Positions 32,561-33,618 of a stretch of DNA of 33,618 bases are shown here, piece after piece. Below the pieces are notes generated by a model that searched no databases, was not told where the DNA came from, and saw only the letters and a list, made by a program, of their open reading frames with translations. The DNA is from Flavobacterium aurantiibacter (GTDB lineage: Bacteria; Bacteroidota; Bacteroidia; Flavobacteriales; Flavobacteriaceae), in the NCBI RefSeq assembly GCF_002251775.1, contig NZ_NOXX01000226.1:9162-42779 (forward strand). The letters run 5' to 3'. A program made the position numbers and the translations under genes. The first letter of the stretch is position 1; every line of letters starts with the position of its first letter.

Positions 32561-32991
32561 TTAGTTGTTATTTTTCTCTTTCATTTTTAGGAAATTCAAC
32601 GGAGTCATCACAGCAATTGAAGAATTTCTGTAATCTTTTATATTTCTCGTGATAATCACATCTAAGTCTTTTATGGTTAGAGCGGAAGAATATTGAATAG
32701 AATCTTCATAATCAGAAAAATCATTTTTTAATGCTCGAACAATTTCTGTTTTAGTTGTTCCAATGATTTCAGTCATTTCTGTCAACGTTTCTATAACTTC
32801 AATTTTTTTTTATGACCTAAAAATCTTCGAACTACGTAGTATATATTGTTAATACTAACAGCAGACAAAAAGAGTTTAACACTTCCTTGTTCATTCAGTT
32901 CAAAAAGCTCACTTGCAGGATTCGCATGCGGTTCTCTGTCGGTGAAAAAATCGATCACAACATCAGAGTCTACAAAAAGTTTATATGCCAT
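32561..32991 (-). pseudogene. PIN-domain (VapC-like) toxin split by a frameshift
   Basis: The first part (32991 down to 32791) encodes AYKLFVDSDVVIDFFTDREP, with the PIN metal-site Asp8 in VDSD, through NNIYYVVRRFLGHKKKLKL and a stop. The second part, in another frame, encodes TEMTEIIGTTKTEIVRALKN, DFSDYEDSIQYSSAL with the later acidic cluster, and DVIITRNIKDYRNS ending at 32561. The junction is a run of nine A on the minus strand (T at 32803-32811). Seven or ten A would join the halves into one 140-residue PIN protein (GHKKIEVIETLTEMTEIIG). PIN toxins of this kind are RNases. The start overlaps the antitoxin gene by 11 bp. It could be a pseudogene, a phase-variable gene or a homopolymer sequencing error. 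Confidence 0.82.
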
Positions 32992-33235
32992 ATTTTTTAG
33001 AAAGTTCTTCAGTTAAAATTTGTTTGTAGTCGAAATTATCATCCGTTTTGATAATTCCTCTTAACTTTCTAACTTTCGGTGAGAGCTGTTTTTCTTTTAT
33101 TTCTGCTCGATTGACAGTAACAAACTTGAAATAGTTTTCAACCATTTCTGAAAGGCTTTGTCCTTTTTCTTTTGCGTATTCTTTCGCAATTTTAATGACT
33201 TCTTTTTCGATTGTCAACGTTAATTTGGTGTTCAT
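32981..33235 (-). CDS. DUF6364-like antitoxin of a PIN toxin-antitoxin pair
   Basis: The 84-residue protein opens with a ribbon-helix-helix-like segment (MNTKLTLTIEKEVIKIAKEY, then KGQSLSEMVENYFK) and ends with a charged tail (SPKVRKLRGIIK, then LTEELSKKYGI) suited to wrapping the toxin. It resembles the DUF6364 antitoxins that precede PIN genes in Bacteroidota. It is intact, although its toxin partner is frameshifted. Its stop overlaps the toxin start by 11 bp. A perfect -7 element lies 17 nt before the ATG, with a palindrome near -33, so autoregulation is likely. Confidence 0.8.
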   Translation of the reverse strand: MNTKLTLTIEKEVIKIAKEYAKEKGQSLSEMVENYFKFVTVNRAEIKEKQLSPKVRKLRGIIKTDDNFDYKQILTEELSKKYGI

Positions 33236-33529
33236 TTTCCTTTCATTTTCAACAAAGATACGTGCTTATTTTTACTAATACGACACGTGTTAAAATGATG
33301 GTTAACTCATTAATTGGCGTGATTCCCTTCACTTTCTTAATTTTTAAAAACAAGATTAAATCATTTAATAACAACACCTTGCATCAAAAAATTTATGCGT
33401 GTTTTGAATGTGCTAAACTGAAAACTTGTTTCGCCTTTTGTGCTACTCATTACATTTGTACCTCGCTAATTTATGGGATTATCTCCTGCTAAAACTACCT
33501 ACTTATAGGTATTTTTCCACTAAACGTTA
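33236..33529. other. Non-coding, AT-rich stretch upstream of the antitoxin
   Basis: Apart from the antitoxin promoter and operator candidates (33253-33290) no supported gene was found. A plus-strand frame over 33211-33492 is rich in Phe, Ile and Cys, has no family resemblance and begins within the antitoxin gene. The stretch ends at repeat copy D. Confidence 0.5.
33253..33290 (-). promoter_or_regulatory. Promoter and candidate autoregulatory operator of the antitoxin gene
   Basis: TATCTTTG on the minus strand (33260-33253) is a perfect TAnnTTTG. The 8-bp palindrome ACACGTGT (33283-33290) lies 22 nt upstream, where the -33 box should be. A second ACGTG core (33260-33264) touches the -7 element, 25 bp from the first. 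Binding of the antitoxin here is inferred. Confidence 0.5.
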
Positions 33530-33618
33530 GTAACGTATGCCCTAGCCCCGGTTGCAGCGGCAGCCCAGAGTGCAGAAAGCGTGTGTGAATTGGGCTAAAA
33601 ACGGCGACCCAAGAAGCC
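33530..33618 (+). repeat. Dispersed structured repeat, copy D (cut by the window end)
   Basis: This copy begins GTAACG, then CCCCGGTTGCAGCGGCAGCC. The perfect arms AGCCCA (33562-33567) and TGGGCT (33591-33596) follow, then the central box GGCGACCCAAGAAGCC. GGCGACC starts 73 nt after the first base, exactly as in copy B. The right half lies beyond the window. Confidence 0.75.

Noticed and set aside
32332..32652. Plus-strand frame of 106 codons across repeat copy C
   Set aside because: It is the repeat read through in one frame plus antisense of the PIN gene.
33211..33492. Plus-strand frame of 93 codons at the right end
   Set aside because: It starts inside the antitoxin gene on the other strand and has a Phe/Ile/Cys-rich composition typical of AT-rich non-coding DNA, with no recognisable motif.
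1..33618. CRISPR arrays, tRNA or rRNA genes, insertion sequences, prophage
   Set aside because: No regularly spaced direct repeats, no tRNA-like cloverleaf, no rRNA-like segment and no transposase, integrase or phage structural protein was recognised.

Overview
The window looks like chromosomal DNA from a Bacteroidota bacterium, most likely of the Flavobacteriales type. Four things point there. The gene order parA-parB-DUF5683-dapB-lepB-wbqC, facing a set containing ribH, mutL and two rhomboid proteases, is one I associate with this group. The -7 promoter element is repeatedly TAnnTTTG or one base off. Shine-Dalgarno sites are not obvious. Bacteroidota-type families are present (WbqC, a long LepB, a TspO-like protein, a CdsZ-like coiled coil). 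The placement is from gene content and memory of families; no search was run. Almost everything is core housekeeping, densely packed, with many 1-26 bp overlaps.

Layout. 1-2191: meaB (minus) and a dienoyl-CoA-reductase-like SDR (plus) diverge, with a dispersed repeat (copy A) between them. 2464-7599: plus-strand operon parA, parB, DUF5683, dapB, lepB, wbqC (chromosome partitioning, lysine/peptidoglycan precursor synthesis, signal peptidase). 7589-13628: minus-strand genes for a TPR membrane protein, ribH, mutL, two rhomboids and an EEP-family membrane protein. 13769-20195: recF, a rhodanese-thioredoxin lipoprotein, DUF2461, a GT4-type glycosyltransferase, asnB and murB. 20324-21975: a membrane GT2 and an ECF sigma factor. 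22084-26764: a PhnA-domain protein (minus), a TerC-family protein, repeat copy B, lipA, gap and a hybrid histidine kinase. 26742-32290: lpxK (minus), a Nif3-like protein, a CdsZ-like protein, a strong terminator, an alpha/beta hydrolase, a RluF-type pseudouridine synthase and a TspO-like protein. 32291-33618 is the only accessory-looking part: repeat copy C, a PIN toxin broken by a frameshift, its antitoxin and the start of repeat copy D.

The most interesting signals are four. (1) A dispersed non-coding element occurs in four copies; the two complete copies are both 157 bp, with conserved end boxes, and all copies carry different but self-complementary arms. (2) The CdsZ-like protein has lost all four predicted zinc-binding cysteines while keeping the surrounding fold motif. 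(3) The PIN toxin is split at an A9 tract, with its antitoxin intact. (4) MutL has degenerate endonuclease metal-site motifs. I found no CRISPR array, tRNA, rRNA, transposase, prophage or obvious novel defence system.
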